DNA of 64,000 nucleotides. Source: JADGHX01 sp963837755 (GTDB lineage Bacteria > Pseudomonadota > Gammaproteobacteria > Steroidobacterales > Steroidobacteraceae). The stretch is taken from NCBI GenBank assembly GCA_963837755.1, contig CAWIOP010000001.1, positions 62,001 through 126,000 of the forward strand, given 5' to 3'. Shown here piece after piece: positions 1-9,221 of this stretch (position 1 is its first letter; each line of letters opens with the position of its first letter). Both the position numbers and the translations under genes were made by a program. The notes beneath the pieces are model-generated. The model was given only the letters and a program-made list of their open reading frames with translations. It was not told the DNA's origin and searched no databases.

Positions 1-245
1 TAGTCGCGGAAGCGTTCTCCGCGGAACGCCTGCTCGTCCAGATGGTGCCGCTGGATCATGGTGCCCATCGCGCCATCGAGCAGCACGATGCGCTCTTCCA
101 GCAGCTTCTTCAGCCGCTTGATGCGCTCACGCCGCTCGGTCTCGTCGACCGGCGCGATGCTGAAAGGCGCCGCGCTGGCCCGCGTGACGCGGCCCTCCAG
201 CGCGATGGTGGGGTGGGCGCCAACTCCGTGACTACAGGTGCTCAT
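1..245 (-). CDS. metH: Methionine synthase MetH, N-terminal part
   Basis: The reverse strand from 245 encodes the first ~80 residues of cobalamin-dependent methionine synthase; the rest lies outside the window. The recognisable part is the start of the homocysteine S-methyltransferase barrel, with LLEERIVLLDGAMGTMIQ followed by RHHLDEQAFRGERF. The ATG at 245-243 overlaps the metF stop as ATGA, so the two are translationally coupled: MetF makes 5-methyl-THF and MetH uses it to methylate homocysteine. About 35 residues before the barrel look unstructured. Confidence 0.9.
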   Translation of the reverse strand, partial: MSTCSHGVGAHPTIALEGRVTRASAAPFSIAPVDETERRERIKRLKKLLEERIVLLDGAMGTMIQRHHLDEQAFRGERFRD

Positions 246-1165
246 GCAATAGCCCTCCCGGCAACCGGCCTTCCATGCGCGGTGGGCGGCGGAGCGATGG
301 GCTCCGCCGCCGCCGGCCGCACTCCGACTGCGTGGCAGATGGCATAAGTCAGCTCGGCGCGGTTCAGCGTGTAGAAGTGGAACTCGCGCACGCCTTCGCG
401 CAGCAGATCGTGCACCTGCTCGATGGCGACGCTTGCGGCGATGAGACGGCGGGTCTCGGCATCCTCATCCAGCCCGCGAAAACGGAACTGCAGCCAGTCC
501 GGGATGCTGGCGCCACAGCGGGCCGCGAAACGCAGCACCTGAGGAAAGCGCGTCACCGGCAGAATGCCCGGCACGATGGTGGCCTTGATGCCGGCCTTTT
601 CGTAGCGGTCCCGGAATCGCAGGAACGCGTCGAGGTCGTAGAAGAACTGCGTGATCGCGCGCGAGGCGCCCGCGTCGATCTTGCGCTTGAGATTGTCCAG
701 ATCGAACTGCGCCGACGGGGCTTCGGGGTGCGTCTCGGGATACGCGGCCACGGAGATGTCGAAATCCGCCACGCGCTCGAGGCCCGCAACGAGGTCCGCC
801 GCGTACGCGAACCCATCTGGGTGCGGCACGTAGGTGGTTTCGCCGCGAATGGGGTCGCCGCGCAATGCCACGACGTGGCGGATTCCCTGGTCCCAGTATC
901 GGCGCGCGACGTCGAGCACTTCGCCGCGCGAGGCGCCAACGCACGTAAGGTGAGGCGCGCCGGTAAGCGGTGTCTCACGCTGAATGCGCGTAACGAGACT
1001 GTGCGTGCGCTCGCGCGTTGACCCATCGGCGCCATAGGTCACCGAGACGAAACGCGGCGCGAGTGGAGCGAGCCGCTCCACCGACTTCCACAACGTGGCT
1101 TCCATGTCGGCATCGCCCGGCGGAAAGAACTCGAACGAAACACTGATTGGCATGTGCATTCTCAC
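242..1165 (-). CDS. metF: Methylenetetrahydrofolate reductase MetF
   Basis: Flavoprotein that reduces 5,10-methylene-THF to 5-methyl-THF in the cytoplasm. At 307 residues it matches the family length of about 300. FEFFPP near residues 11-16 carries the catalytic glutamate; HVVALRGDP, ITQFFYDLDAF and VPGILPV are typical barrel motifs. Methionines at residues 1, 3 and 5 all come before the conserved start, and the third (about 1153) is as likely as the first. It lies 48 bp below the ArsR-type gene and overlaps metH by four bases, so regulator-metF-metH looks like one operon. Confidence 0.95.
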   Translation of the reverse strand: MRMHMPISVSFEFFPPGDADMEATLWKSVERLAPLAPRFVSVTYGADGSTRERTHSLVTRIQRETPLTGAPHLTCVGASRGEVLDVARRYWDQGIRHVVALRGDPIRGETTYVPHPDGFAYAADLVAGLERVADFDISVAAYPETHPEAPSAQFDLDNLKRKIDAGASRAITQFFYDLDAFLRFRDRYEKAGIKATIVPGILPVTRFPQVLRFAARCGASIPDWLQFRFRGLDEDAETRRLIAASVAIEQVHDLLREGVREFHFYTLNRAELTYAICHAVGVRPAAAEPIAPPPTAHGRPVAGRAIA

Positions 1166-1213
1166 GTCTCTGCTTGCGACTCTTGGCGCCGGGTCGAGAA
1201 GCGCCGGGGGGGC

Positions 1214-2155
1214 CTATGCAACGCCCGTCGTGGACGTTGTTTGAACAGAAGGGGTGGCGACGGCGGCAAGCATGTGCTCGCCATCGGCTTCAATAGGGCT
1301 CAACCGCTCGCAGGTGAGGCCGGCTTCATTGAGCACGCGACGCACGCGTGCGATGGGGTGCTCCACGATGCGATCGCGCGCGCCTTCGAGCGCGTCGTAG
1401 CGCTCGAACAGCCAGAGCTTGCCGCCGGGCACGAGTGCGCGCTTTGCGGTGGCGAGCGTCGTGGAGAGCGCGCTGCCGGCGGCGGTGAAGCGGTCCAGCA
1501 CCACCATGTCGAACGGCGCACCAGCGTTCTCGATATCGCGCTCGGTGAATGCGTCCCCGTTCGTGGCAAGCACCACGCGGCACGCGAACTCCTCGCGCTC
1601 CGCGTAGGCCCTGGCGGCCTGCGCTCCACGGCGCGAGTGCGCGATGGCCGTGCAGGCACGCACGCCACGCGCGGTGGCTTCGAGCAATTCCAGATGGTCC
1701 ACACCGACCACCAGCGCCGAATGCGCGGACGAAGCGGGACCGGCCGCTTCCATGAAAGCCCGCAGCGCCCGACCCAGCCGCGACTCCGATGCCGCAACTT
1801 TCGCCGCAGGCGCGGTCGACGTGGCCGCGAGCAACCTGTTTCGATCACGGGAAATGACCGGGTCTGACTTGTTGAGCTGGGCGAGCAGGCCCTGCACGAA
1901 CCCGACCGCAGGCTCGGCGTCGGTCACCCGGTAGTGCACCCACTGCCCCTGTCTCAGCCGGACAATCAGCCCGGCCTCGCAAAGAATCTTCAGATGACGG
2001 GACACCCGCGGTTCGCTCTGGGCCACGGCCTGCGCGAGATCCGAAACGCTGAGATCGCGTTCCGAGCACAACGCGAGCAGCCGCAGCCGACTGGCTTCGC
2101 CAGCCGCCCGCAACCAGGAGACGAGATTCGATGCTGTGTGAGACCCGTTTGCCAT
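1214..2155 (-). CDS. ArsR-family regulator fused to SAM-methyltransferase-like domain (SahR-like)
   Basis: 313 residues in two parts. Residues ~10-90 form an ArsR winged helix (SRLRLLALCSERDLSVSDLA, then QSEPRVSRHLKILCEAGLI with the recognition helix). Residues ~140-290 look like a Rossmann methyltransferase fold (ALVVGVDHLELLEATARG, PFDMVVLDRF, ALVPGGKLWLFERYD). It heads the metF-metH unit. ArsR proteins with this C-terminal domain are known as SAH/SAM-responsive regulators (SahR type) of methionine-cycle genes. By context it probably represses or tunes metF-metH in response to S-adenosyl-homocysteine; that is inference. Whether the domain still has catalytic activity cannot be told. Confidence 0.85.
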   Translation of the reverse strand: MANGSHTASNLVSWLRAAGEASRLRLLALCSERDLSVSDLAQAVAQSEPRVSRHLKILCEAGLIVRLRQGQWVHYRVTDAEPAVGFVQGLLAQLNKSDPVISRDRNRLLAATSTAPAAKVAASESRLGRALRAFMEAAGPASSAHSALVVGVDHLELLEATARGVRACTAIAHSRRGAQAARAYAEREEFACRVVLATNGDAFTERDIENAGAPFDMVVLDRFTAAGSALSTTLATAKRALVPGGKLWLFERYDALEGARDRIVEHPIARVRRVLNEAGLTCERLSPIEADGEHMLAAVATPSVQTTSTTGVA

Positions 2156-2172
2156 CCGGCCGCCCGCTCGAC

Positions 2173-2196
2173 TTAAAGACTTGTAGAAACCTTTAA
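2173..2196. promoter_or_regulatory. Inverted repeat upstream of the ArsR-methyltransferase gene
   Basis: TTAAAG at 2173-2178 and CTTTAA at 2191-2196 form a perfect 6-bp inverted repeat around a 12-bp centre, 18-41 bp before the regulator's ATG at 2155. ArsR-type repressors bind short AT-rich palindromes overlapping their own promoters, so this is a candidate autoregulatory operator. I looked for a SAH or cobalamin riboswitch consensus between here and 2320 and saw none. Confidence 0.4.
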
Positions 2197-2319
2197 CCAG
2201 TAGGCTAACAGCGGGTTCCCCTCACGGGCAACCGTCTTCTGTGGGCTCCTATGCGGTGAGCAAGCAAGACCGGATTGAGGTCGCAGGCACGCGAACACGG
2301 GTTCAGCGAGGCAAAAGGA

Positions 2320-2353
2320 GACTCCGGAGCGCCTCCCACAGGGCTCCGGAGTC
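2320..2353 (-). terminator. Rho-independent terminator-like hairpin after hslO
   Basis: A perfect 11-bp stem, GACTCCGGAGC at 2320-2330 and its complement at 2343-2353, encloses a 12-base loop. On the minus strand it begins 31 bp after the hslO stop and runs into TCCTTTTG, as an intrinsic terminator does. It would insulate hslO from the regulator-metF-metH operon, which lies on the same strand. The rest of 2197-2319 shows no gene. Confidence 0.7.
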
Positions 2354-2383
2354 GATTCAGCGTCTTATTGGCGCAAAGGCGCG

Positions 2384-3466
2384 CTAATGGAGGGACAAAG
2401 CGCCCTCCGGCGTCGCGCCGGGGGCGAAAAGCTGCTCGACCGCGAACGCGTCGAACTTGTACGGCCGCTGGCAGAACTCGCAGGTCACCTCGACGGTGCC
2501 ATGCTCGCGCAGCACGTCCCGCACTTCATCGGCGCCCAGCGAACGGAGCAACCCGGCCACTCGCGCAGGGCTGCACCGGCAGGAGAACTCCACCGGTGAT
2601 CCCTGGAAGACGCGCAGGTCGCGCTGGCCGAAACGCTGTTCGAGCACGGCCTGGAGCGACGTGCCTACCAGTTCCGCGGGCATCACGGCAGCGATGCCGC
2701 GCTCCGCGTCCTTCCATGCCAGGGCGGAGGGTGAGCCTTCCTCAGCCTCAACACCTCCATGCTCCGGCAGCTTCTGCACGAGCAGGCCGACCGTGCGGCT
2801 GTTGTCTGCCGCCAGCCGCACCCGCGTGGGCAGCTGCTCAGACGAAGCGAAGTACGCCTCGAGGCATTCCGCGAGCGAATCGCCAGTGAGCGGCACGATG
2901 CCCTGATAGCGCATGCCGCTGTCCCCGCCTTCGATGGTGACGACCACACGCCCATCTTCGCCCACGAGCCGGCGAAACGAGGCTGCGGCGAAGGCCTCGG
3001 CCGCCTTGGGCAGGGCAGTGAACGGATCTGCCTCGTCATACCCGCGCGGGCCGAGGTCGAAAATTCCGGTCATCACCGAAGGCGAGCTTTCCTCGTCTGC
3101 GTCAGCGTCGCCATCCGCGTCATCTTCTTCTTCCGATTCCAATTCGCCCTCGCCGCTCAGGCGGGCGACCGCGCGCACGCGGAAATCGTTCGAGCATTGC
3201 GCGACGAGCAGGCGCACATCGCCCTTGCCCTCGAGCTGCAGGGTCAGCGTGCCTTCGAACTTGAGCGTGGCCGCCAGCAGCACGGAGGCGCTGACCGCCT
3301 CGCCCAGCAGGTCCTGAACCGGACGGGGGTAATGCTGGTGGGCGCGCAGGTTCTGCCAGGCGCTGTCCAGGTCGACCCAATAGCCGCGAACGGGCTGGTT
3401 TTCGATGATGAAACGCCGCACCTCGTTGGGTGCGGTGGCAATCGCACGGGGGGTTGTGGAATTCAT
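2384..3466 (-). CDS. hslO: Redox-regulated chaperone Hsp33
   Basis: Cytosolic holdase chaperone activated by disulfide formation when zinc is lost. The C-terminal zinc switch is visible as CRC at residues 296-298 and CEFC at 329-332, the CxC/CxxC pair of the family. From the ATG at 3466 the protein has 360 residues, about 65 more than E. coli Hsp33. A strongly acidic Asp/Glu run at residues ~107-127 and a long linker explain part of the excess. An in-frame upstream ATG at 3502 would add 12 poorly conserved residues. The gene stands alone, with a hairpin terminator behind it. Confidence 0.93.
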   Translation of the reverse strand: MNSTTPRAIATAPNEVRRFIIENQPVRGYWVDLDSAWQNLRAHQHYPRPVQDLLGEAVSASVLLAATLKFEGTLTLQLEGKGDVRLLVAQCSNDFRVRAVARLSGEGELESEEEDDADGDADADEESSPSVMTGIFDLGPRGYDEADPFTALPKAAEAFAAASFRRLVGEDGRVVVTIEGGDSGMRYQGIVPLTGDSLAECLEAYFASSEQLPTRVRLAADNSRTVGLLVQKLPEHGGVEAEEGSPSALAWKDAERGIAAVMPAELVGTSLQAVLEQRFGQRDLRVFQGSPVEFSCRCSPARVAGLLRSLGADEVRDVLREHGTVEVTCEFCQRPYKFDAFAVEQLFAPGATPEGALSLH

Positions 3467-3553
3467 GCGGCCGAGAATGGGGCCGGCGCACCCAATACAC
3501 AACCAGCGGCCAGGCGCGCCACCGCGACCTGCGGCGCGGCCACGGCGCCCCGC

Positions 3554-5006
3554 CTAGGGCGCCAGCTTTTTCTTCAGCAACTCATTGAGTTGCGCGGGAT
3601 TGGCCTTGCCGCCGGTAGCCTTCATCACCTGCCCGACGAAGAAGCCGAACAGCTTGTCCTTGCCGCCACGGTAATCCGCGAGCTGGCCCGGATTCTTCGC
3701 CATGACCTCGTCGATGGACTTCTCGATCGCGGACGTGTCCGTGATCTGGCGCAGGCCCTTGCCTTCGATGATGGCGTCGGCGTCCTGGTCCATGCCTTGG
3801 CCCGTGGCCCACATCGCCTCGAACACTTCCTTGGCGATCTTGCCGGAGATGGTGTTGTCCAGGATGCGCCTGAGCAGCTTCGCCAGCGCCGCGGACGAAA
3901 TGCGGCTGGCGCCGATCTCCAGGCCCTCTTTATTGAGTGCGGCCGCAAGATCGCCCATGACCCAGTTGGCCGCCAGCTTCGGGTCGCCGGCAACTTCACG
4001 CGTCACGTCCTCATAGTACGCCGCGAGCTCCCGGCTGGCCGTTAGCACGCCGGCGTCGTACGGCGAGAGGCCGTACAGCGCTGGTGAAGCGCGCGGCTTT
4101 CTGGTCTGGCAGCTCTGGCAGCGTGGCACGAATGCCTTCGATGAACGCGTCATCCAGCACCACCGGCAGCAGGTCGGGGTCGGGGAAGTAGCGGTAGTCG
4201 TTCGCCTCTTCCTTGCTGCGCATGGAGCGCGTCTCGCCCTTGTCCGGAGTCGTAGAGGCGCGTTTCCTGCTTCACGGTGCCGCCGACTTTCGATGAGCTC
4301 GATCTGGCGCTGCACCTCGTAGTTGATGGCCTTCTCGACGAAGCGGAACGAATTGAGGTTCTTGATCTCGGCGCGCGTGCCGAACTTCTCCGCGCCCTTC
4401 TTGCGCACGGAGACGTTCGCGTCACAGCGGAACGAGCCTTCCTGCATGTTGCCGTCGCAGATGTCGAGGTAGCGCACGAGCGTGTGCACCTTCTTCATGT
4501 ACGCGACGGCTTCCTTGGCCGAGCGCATGTCGGGCTCGGAGACGATCTCGATGAGCGGCGTGCCGGCGCGGTTCAGGTCGATGCCCGTGACGCCAGGCAA
4601 GCCCTTCATGCAGCGACTTGCCGGCATCTTCCTCAAGATGCGCGCGGGTGATGCCGACGACCTTCTTCGTGCCGTCATCCAGCACGATTTCCAGAGTGCC
4701 CCTGGCGACGATCGGCAGCTCGTACTGGCTGATCTGGTAGCCCTTCGGAAGGTCGGGGTAGAAGTAGTTCTTGCGCGCGAACACCGACGTGCGCGACACC
4801 GTGGCGCCGATGGCAAGACCGAACTTCACCGCGAAGCTCACGGCCTGGCCGTTCAGCACCGGCAGCACGCCGGGATAGCCCAGATCGACGAGATTCGCCT
4901 GCGCATTCGGCGGCGCGCCGTAGGCCGTGGCCGAGCCGGAGAAGATCTTCGACTTGGTGGAGAGCTGGGCGTGGATCTCGAGCCCAATCACCGTTTCCCA
5001 TTCCAT
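3554..5006 (-). CDS. gatB: Asp/Glu-tRNA amidotransferase subunit B (frameshifted)
   Basis: GatB of the GatCAB complex, which converts misacylated Glu-tRNA(Gln) and Asp-tRNA(Asn). The N-terminus reads MEWETVIGLEIHAQLSTKSK. The kinase-like core continues with DLNRAGTPLIEIVSEPDM and EANDYRYFPDPDLLPV, and the tail domain ends QLNELLKKKLAP. The frame changes near 4600, 4283, 4246 and 4081. Each is repaired by removing one base, and no stop interrupts the corrected frame, so these look like sequencing insertions. About 480 residues after repair, the normal size. It follows gatA on the same strand. Confidence 0.92.
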
Positions 5007-5049
5007 CAGCGTCCCCAAGCCTCAAGTAGCTGGCGCACGGCTGGACACA

Positions 5050-6523
5050 TCATGCGAACTGCTCCGGCAGCTTGCGATGCCAGTCTGTCTCGCGCTGGTA
5101 GGCATGCGCCGCGCCCAGGATCTTCTCCTCGCCGAAATGCGGCCCCACGATCTGCAGCCCCACCGGCAACTTGCCGCACGAACCCGCACGGAATCGACAG
5201 CGCCGGCAGCCCCGCGAGATTGGCGCCGATGGTGTAGATGTCGTTCAGATACATGGTGATGGGGTCGGAGGTTTTCGAGCCCAGCGCGAAGGCCGGCGTG
5301 GGCGCGGTGGGGCCCATGAGCACATCCACTTCGCCGAAGGCGCGCTCGAAGTCGCGGGTGATGAGCTGGCGCACCTTCTGCGCCTGCAGGTAATAGGCGT
5401 CGTAGTAGCCGGCCGAGAGCACATAGGTGCCCGTCATGATCCGGCGCTTCACCTCGGCGCCGAACCCTTCACCGCGCGAGCGGCAGTACAGATCGTTGAG
5501 GTCTTTCGGGTTCTCGCAGCGGTGGCCGAAGCGCACGCCGTCGAACCGCGCGAGGTTCGACGAGCACTCCGCCGGCGCCACCACATAGTAAGTGGGAACC
5601 GAAAGCGGCAGGCTCGGCAGGCTCACTTCACGAAGCTCGGCGCCGAGCTCCTGATAGACCGAAAGCGCCTCGCGGATGCGCGTTTCGACCTGCGCATCGA
5701 GCCCCTTCTCGAAGAATTCCTTCAGCAGTCCGATGCGCAGCCCCTTCATGGGCTGGCCCAGCGCGGCCGCATAGTCGGGCACCGGGCGATCGACGCTCGT
5801 GGAGTCGTTCGGGTCGAACCCGGCCATGACGCCCAGCATGAGCGCGGCATCTTCGGCGCTCGCGGCGATGACGCCGCCCTGGTCGAGGCTCGACGCGAAG
5901 GCGATCATGCCGTAGCGGGAGACACGGCCGTAGGTGGGCTTGAGGCCCGTGACGCCGCAGAGCGCCGCTGGCTGGCGAATGGAGCCACCGGTGTCGGTGG
6001 CCGTGGCGGCCGGCACGAGCCTCGCGCCAACGGCAGCCGCCGAGCCGCCCGAGGAGCCGCCGGGGACCATGGCGGTATCCCATGGATTACGCACCGGCCC
6101 GTAGTAGCTGGTCTCGCTCGACGAGCCCATGGCGAACTCGTCCATGTTGGTCTTGCCGACCATCACGGCGCCCGCGGCCCTGAGCTTTGTGACGACCGTC
6201 GCATCGTAGGGCGCGACGAAGTTGTCGAGCATGCGCGAGCCGCAGGTGGTGCGGACGCCATTCGTGCAGAAGATGTCCTTGTGCGCGATGGGCACGCCCG
6301 TGAGCGGGCCCGCCTTGCCGGCGGCCAGCGCGCGGTCGGCCTCGGCGGCCTCGGCGAGCGCTTCGTCGCGGGTGACCGACACAAACGCGTTCAACGCCGG
6401 CTGGCTCGCCTCAACGCGGTCCAGATACAGCTTGGCGAGCTCGACGCTCGAGAATTCCTTGTTTCTCAGGCCCGCCGCGAGCTCGGCGACGGTTTTGGCG
6501 TGCACGCTCACTGTCTGGCTCAC
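5050..6523 (-). CDS. gatA: Asp/Glu-tRNA amidotransferase subunit A (one frameshift)
   Basis: Amidase-signature subunit that hydrolyses glutamine for GatCAB. The Ser-cisSer-Lys triad lies in GVPIAHKDIFCTNG (Lys), VPGGSSGGSAAAVGA (cis-Ser) and TDTGGSIRQPAALCG (nucleophile Ser). An extra C near 5176 shifts the last ~40 codons; with it removed the protein reads on as CGKLPVGLQIVG and ends KLPEQFA at 5050. The start overlaps the gatC stop by four bases (ATGA). Confidence 0.95.
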
Positions 6524-6810
6524 TCGATGACCTTCGGCACCAAATAGAGACCTGCTTCAACTTTTGGCGCATTGGCCTGGTAGCGCTCGTGGGCATCGAC
6601 TTCGGTGACCACGTCGGGGCGCAGGCGCTGCGCGAGGCCCGCCAGCGGATGCGCCATGGGCTCCACGCCCTTGGTATCCGCACGATTCAGCTCGCCCACG
6701 AAGTCGAAGATGCTCGACAGGCTCCGCTGGTAAACCGGGATCTCCGTCTCATTCAGTTCGAGCCGCGCGAGCTGCGCGAGCTTTTCGATGTCAGCACGTG
6801 TGAGGTTCAT
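6520..6810 (-). CDS. gatC: Asp/Glu-tRNA amidotransferase subunit C
   Basis: 96-residue GatC, the belt subunit that stabilises the GatA-GatB interface. The family pattern is present: DIEKLAQLARLELNETEI at the N-terminus and a conserved C-terminal LRPDVVTEV. It opens the gatC-gatA-gatB operon and is transcribed divergently from mreB. Confidence 0.95.
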   Translation of the reverse strand: MNLTRADIEKLAQLARLELNETEIPVYQRSLSSIFDFVGELNRADTKGVEPMAHPLAGLAQRLRPDVVTEVDAHERYQANAPKVEAGLYLVPKVIE

Positions 6811-6848
6811 GGGAGCAGCGCGAAAAGCATCTGGAAAAACAGCGCAAA

Positions 6849-6892
6849 ATCATACAGCTTGCCTTGCTCATTGTCCTAGTGGTTGCTAGATT
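6849..6892. promoter_or_regulatory. Overlapping divergent promoters for gatC and mreB
   Basis: Plus strand: TTGCTC (6864-6869), 17-bp spacer, TAGATT (6887-6892), a sigma-70-like promoter about 50 bp before the mreB ATG. Minus strand: AGGACA (complement of 6872-6877), 17-bp spacer, TATGAT (complement of 6849-6854), facing gatC. The two interleave, so RNA polymerase could probably use only one at a time. Confidence 0.5.
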
Positions 6893-6944
6893 ACGCGCCA
6901 CTTTTTGGTGCCCACTTTCACCTGCAGGTCCCCCCGGTCGCTTC

Positions 6945-7988
6945 ATGTTCAAACGTCTGCGCGGCTATTTTTCCAGCGATTTGTCGATCGATCTCGGCAC
7001 CGCCAACACCCTCATCTACGTTCGCGACAAAGGCATCGTGCTCAACGAGCCGTCCGTGGTCGCGGTCCAGGATGAACCCTCGAGGGGCGGCAAGATCATC
7101 GTGGCGGTGGGTTCCGAGGCCAAGAACATGCTTGGCCGCACACCAGGGCACATCAACGCGGTTCGTCCGATGAAGGATGGCGTCATCGCCGACTTCACCT
7201 ACACCGAGAAGATGCTCCAGTACTTCATCAACAAGGTGCACGGCAATCGCATGCTGAAGCCGTCGCCCCGGGTGCTGGTGTGCGTGCCATTCGGCTCCAC
7301 GCAGGTGGAACGCCGGGCCATTCGCGAATCCGCCGAGGGCGCGGGCGCGCGCAACGTCGCCATCGTGAGCGAGCCCATGGCCGCCGCGGTCGGCGCGGGC
7401 CTGCCGGTGCACGAAGCGCGCGGCTCCATGGTGCTCGACATCGGTGGCGGCACCTCTGAAGTCGCCGTGCTGTCGCTGAACGGCATCGTCTACGCGAACT
7501 CCGCCCGTATCGGCGGCGATCGCTTCGACGAAGCCATCATGAACTACGTCCGCCGCAACTACGGCATCCTCATCGGCGAGGCCACCGCGGAGCGCATCAA
7601 GATCGAGATCGGCTCGGCCTATCCTGGCCAGCAGGTGCGTGAGCTGTCGGTGAAGGGCCGCAACCTCTCCGAGGGCGTGCCGCGCAGCTTCACGCTCAAC
7701 AGCAACGAGATCCTGGAAGCCCTGCAGGAGCCCCTGCAGAGCATCGTCAGCGCGGTGAAGCAGGCGCTGGAGCAGACTCCGCCCGAGCTGGGCGCGGACG
7801 TCGCCGAGCGCGGCATCGTGCTCACGGGCGGTGGCGCGCTGCTGCGGGACATCGACAAGCTCCTCACCGAAGAGACCGGCCTGCCCGTCGTGGTGGCGGA
7901 CGATCCGCTCACCTGCGTCGCGCGCGGCGGCGGCCGCATCCTCGAGCTGATGGATGAGCTGGGCCCCGGCCACTTCGGCCTGGAGTAA
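6945..7988 (+). CDS. mreB: Rod-shape actin homologue MreB
   Basis: 347-residue bacterial actin that organises lateral wall synthesis under the inner membrane. The N-terminal amphipathic segment MFKRLRGYFSSD is followed by phosphate-1 DLGTANTLIYV, phosphate-2 VLDIGGGTSEVAVLSLNG and the adenosine motif GIVLTGGGALLRDID. I chose the ATG at 6945 over one at 6864 because it starts exactly at the conserved MFKR and the promoter lies between them. It heads a run of same-strand envelope genes reaching 17.1 kb. Confidence 0.97.
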   Translation: MFKRLRGYFSSDLSIDLGTANTLIYVRDKGIVLNEPSVVAVQDEPSRGGKIIVAVGSEAKNMLGRTPGHINAVRPMKDGVIADFTYTEKMLQYFINKVHGNRMLKPSPRVLVCVPFGSTQVERRAIRESAEGAGARNVAIVSEPMAAAVGAGLPVHEARGSMVLDIGGGTSEVAVLSLNGIVYANSARIGGDRFDEAIMNYVRRNYGILIGEATAERIKIEIGSAYPGQQVRELSVKGRNLSEGVPRSFTLNSNEILEALQEPLQSIVSAVKQALEQTPPELGADVAERGIVLTGGGALLRDIDKLLTEETGLPVVVADDPLTCVARGGGRILELMDELGPGHFGLE

Positions 7989-8123
7989 CATTTTCCTCGA
8001 AACCGGACGATCTTCGATCGAGCACGCTCGCACGACCAACGGCCTGGCGGGATCATGCGGTGGCGCACGCCGCACGAGCCCGTATCCCTCTAATCTGTTG
8101 CCATCCTTCGTCCGGTAACTCCG

Positions 8124-9221
8124 ATGGCTTTCGGCGTCGCCAATTCTTCGCTGCCGGGCCGGGGCCCCACACCGGGCCTGCGGTTCGTGCTTTACAGCAT
8201 CCTCGCCATCACGCTCATGTTCCTCGACAAGCGCGAGGGCTGGATGGAGCAGGTGCGCTTCGCCCTGCAGGGGACTACCTACCCGCTGCAACTCGCCGTC
8301 AGCTCGCCTTCCGCTGCCTGGGGCTGGGTGCGGGAGAGCGTGCGCACGCGTGACACGCTCCGCGCCGAGAACAGCAAGCTGCGCACGCGCCTGCGCGATC
8401 TGGAGCTTCGAACCATGCGCTACGAAGCGCTCGCGAGCGAGAACGCGAAGCTGCGCGGCCTCAGCGCGGCGCTGCCGCCCGTCGCGCAGAAGTGGCTGGT
8501 GGCCGAGATCGTTCACGTGGAGCTCAACAGCCTGCGCCCGCGCGTTCTCATCAACCGCGGCATGAGCAACGGCGTGTTCAAGGCGCAGGCGGTGCTGAGC
8601 GACCAGGGCATCGTCGGCCAGACCACGCACGTGGGGCCGTGGAGCGCGGAGGTCATTCTCATCACCGACCCCGAGCATGCCATTCCGGTGCAGGTCGAGC
8701 GCACCGGAATGCGCACCATCGCGGTGGGCACCGGCAATGAAGGCGAGCTCGCGCTGCCTTATCTGCCCGGCAATGCAGACGTGAAATCGGGCGACCTGCT
8801 CGTTACGTCCGGCATGGGCGGAGTCTTTCCGCAGGGTTATCCCGTTGCGCGCATCACGGAAGTTCACCGTGAAGCGGTGCAGCCGCTGGCCCAGGTGCGC
8901 GCGGCGCCGCTAGCGCACATCAACCGCGACCGTGAAGTCATGCTCGTGTGGTTCCGCGAAACGCATCCGGCGGCTCCGGTGCGCAATGCCCAGGGCGACC
9001 TGCCCAAAGGCGACCCGAACGCGAAGGCTCAACCCACGCCCCCGAAGCCGAAGCCCCTGGCACCCGCCGGTGGCGAGGCGGCCGGCACTGCCTCTGCGCC
9101 GGGCCAGACGGCCGGCCCGCGCCAAACCGTTCCCGCTCCGGCGCCCGGCTCTGCCGCACCTGCGCAAGCACTCGCCGCGCCGGCCCAGCCCGCCGCGCCG
9201 CCGCCGGAGAACCGCGAATGA
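8124..9221 (+). CDS. mreC: Rod-shape-determining protein MreC
   Basis: 365 residues with one N-terminal membrane helix (FVLYSILAITLMFL), a coiled coil at ~70-110 and the periplasmic beta domain (VLINRGMSNGVFKAQAVLSD, GDLLVTSGMGGVFPQGYPV). It scaffolds PBP2-RodA to MreB. The last ~85 residues are a low-complexity Pro/Ala/Lys tail longer than in E. coli. The 135-bp gap after mreB contains no gene. The stop overlaps the mreD start as ATGA. Confidence 0.95.
   Translation: MAFGVANSSLPGRGPTPGLRFVLYSILAITLMFLDKREGWMEQVRFALQGTTYPLQLAVSSPSAAWGWVRESVRTRDTLRAENSKLRTRLRDLELRTMRYEALASENAKLRGLSAALPPVAQKWLVAEIVHVELNSLRPRVLINRGMSNGVFKAQAVLSDQGIVGQTTHVGPWSAEVILITDPEHAIPVQVERTGMRTIAVGTGNEGELALPYLPGNADVKSGDLLVTSGMGGVFPQGYPVARITEVHREAVQPLAQVRAAPLAHINRDREVMLVWFRETHPAAPVRNAQGDLPKGDPNAKAQPTPPKPKPLAPAGGEAAGTASAPGQTAGPRQTVPAPAPGSAAPAQALAAPAQPAAPPPENRE

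Noticed and set aside
2156..2320. SAH, SAM or cobalamin riboswitch upstream of the metF operon
   Set aside because: I could not find the conserved cores of these riboswitches; only a small palindrome and a terminator hairpin are visible.
3554..5006. Programmed ribosomal frameshifting in gatB
   Set aside because: Four shifts in one housekeeping gene with no slippery site, and the same pattern elsewhere.
6918..8867. 649-codon open frame on the minus strand across mreB-mreC
   Set aside because: It is the antisense shadow of two well-supported genes in high-GC DNA; it has no conserved motif and is rich in Arg/His/Ala.
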